A DNA stretch of 64,000 nt from an uncultured Roseobacter sp. (lineage in GTDB: Bacteria > Pseudomonadota > Alphaproteobacteria > Rhodobacterales > Rhodobacteraceae): assembly GCF_947496515.1 (NCBI RefSeq), contig NZ_CANMDB010000001.1, positions 310,001 to 374,000 of the forward strand, read 5' to 3'. Each line of letters opens with the position of its first letter. Within the stretch, counting starts at the first letter, position 1. Positions 63,632-64,000 of this stretch are shown one piece after another. Under the pieces are notes generated by a model. The model made no database searches. It worked only from the letters and a program-made list of their open reading frames with translations, and was not told the origin of the DNA. The position numbers and the translations under genes are program-made.

Positions 63632-64000
63632 ATGACAAAATTCACTGACCTCAATCTGAATCCCAAGGTTCTCAAAGCCGTCGTCGAAGCGGGCTACGAA
63701 ACCCCCACCCCCATTCAGGCAGGGGCGATCCCGCCCGCGCTCGAAGGCAAGGACGTGTTGGGCATCGCCCAGACGGGGACGGGCAAAACGGCGAGCTTCA
63801 CGCTGCCGCTGATTACCCAGCTGGCCCGGGGTCGCGCCCGCGCCCGGATGCCGCGGAGCCTCGTGCTCTGCCCCACCCGTGAGCTGGCCGCTCAGGTGGC
63901 CGAAAACTTTGACACCTACGCTAAATACGTCAAGCTGACCAAGGCGCTGCTGATCGGCGGTGTCAGCTTCAAGGAGCAGGATCTGCTGATCGACAAGGGT
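63632..64000 (+). CDS. DEAD-box RNA helicase (3' end beyond window)
   Basis: The first 123 codons of an ATP-dependent RNA helicase: Q-motif region AGYETPTPIQAGAIPPALEG, Walker A (motif I) AQTGTGKTASFTLPL, motif Ia PTRELAAQV, and IGGVSFKEQ. The N-terminus is typical of RhlE-type enzymes. The remainder, including the DEAD box, is outside the window. A ribosome site (GGA) lies in a predicted hairpin just before the ATG. Confidence 0.92.
   Translation, partial: MTKFTDLNLNPKVLKAVVEAGYETPTPIQAGAIPPALEGKDVLGIAQTGTGKTASFTLPLITQLARGRARARMPRSLVLCPTRELAAQVAENFDTYAKYVKLTKALLIGGVSFKEQDLLIDKG

Overview
The window is a gene-dense, GC-rich chromosomal segment of an alphaproteobacterium, most likely a marine Rhodobacterales (Roseobacter-group) bacterium. 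The evidence is a gene-transfer-agent-type endolysin/holin pair embedded in a cytochrome c maturation locus, a VPLPA-type C-terminal sorting signal, a DUF3422 protein, a Hint-domain protein, a lone indolepyruvate:ferredoxin oxidoreductase fusion, and the gene orders bolA-grxD, tatABC-DUF815 and surE-pcm-nlpD. Species cannot be fixed from sequence reading alone.

Layout. 1-2.0 kb: two unrelated insertion sequences (ISNCY-like, cut by the window edge, and a complete IS110-family transposase). 2.1-4.0 kb: molybdenum-hydroxylase accessory genes (molybdopterin-binding protein, XdhC). 4.2-6.4 kb: bolA, a small unknown and a monothiol glutaredoxin, facing zapA and a coiled-coil partner. The gap between them holds two perfect palindromes and a structured-RNA candidate. 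6.6-11.2 kb: transketolase, DUF808 membrane protein, glyceraldehyde-3-phosphate dehydrogenase and a 47-residue membrane protein. LacI-type operator-like sites precede tkt and gap. 11.2-18.2 kb: coaD, a CBS-domain protein, a LysR regulator divergent from mmsA, a VPLPA-CTERM secreted protein, DUF3422 and enoyl-CoA hydratase. 18.2-24.4 kb (minus strand): murI, argC, ccmE, endolysin, holin, ccmF, ccmH. 24.4-30.1 kb: acyltransferase, fused indolepyruvate oxidoreductase, divergent LysR regulator, then an intergenic small-RNA candidate. 30.1-38.1 kb: purL, CoxE/CoxD-like pair, pyrC, pyrE, dnaB. 38.2-42.3 kb: DUF2867, DUF1194, alr, MlaE and MlaF. 42.3-46.6 kb: a hyperacidic unknown, a membrane coiled-coil protein, a small membrane protein, radA, cvpA. 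46.7-53.2 kb: purF, a frameshifted membrane gene, an SDR, surE-pcm-nlpD. 52.3-56.3 kb: tatABC-DUF815, a WYL regulator with its target gene, a small glycine-zipper lipoprotein. 56.6-60.7 kb (minus strand): SDR, sodium:solute symporter, ABC ATPase and two Lin0512 paralogues, one frameshifted. 60.8-64 kb: Hint-domain protein, prfC and the start of a DEAD-box helicase.

Most genes are core housekeeping: central carbon, pyrimidine and purine synthesis, replication, cytochrome c maturation, Tat export and cell division. No CRISPR array, tRNA, rRNA, prophage or toxin-antitoxin system was seen. The most unusual items are the lysis cassette inside the ccm locus, the short CCUCCC-bearing RNA before purL, the tandem Lin0512 operon, the hyperacidic protein, and two genes broken by single-base frameshifts.
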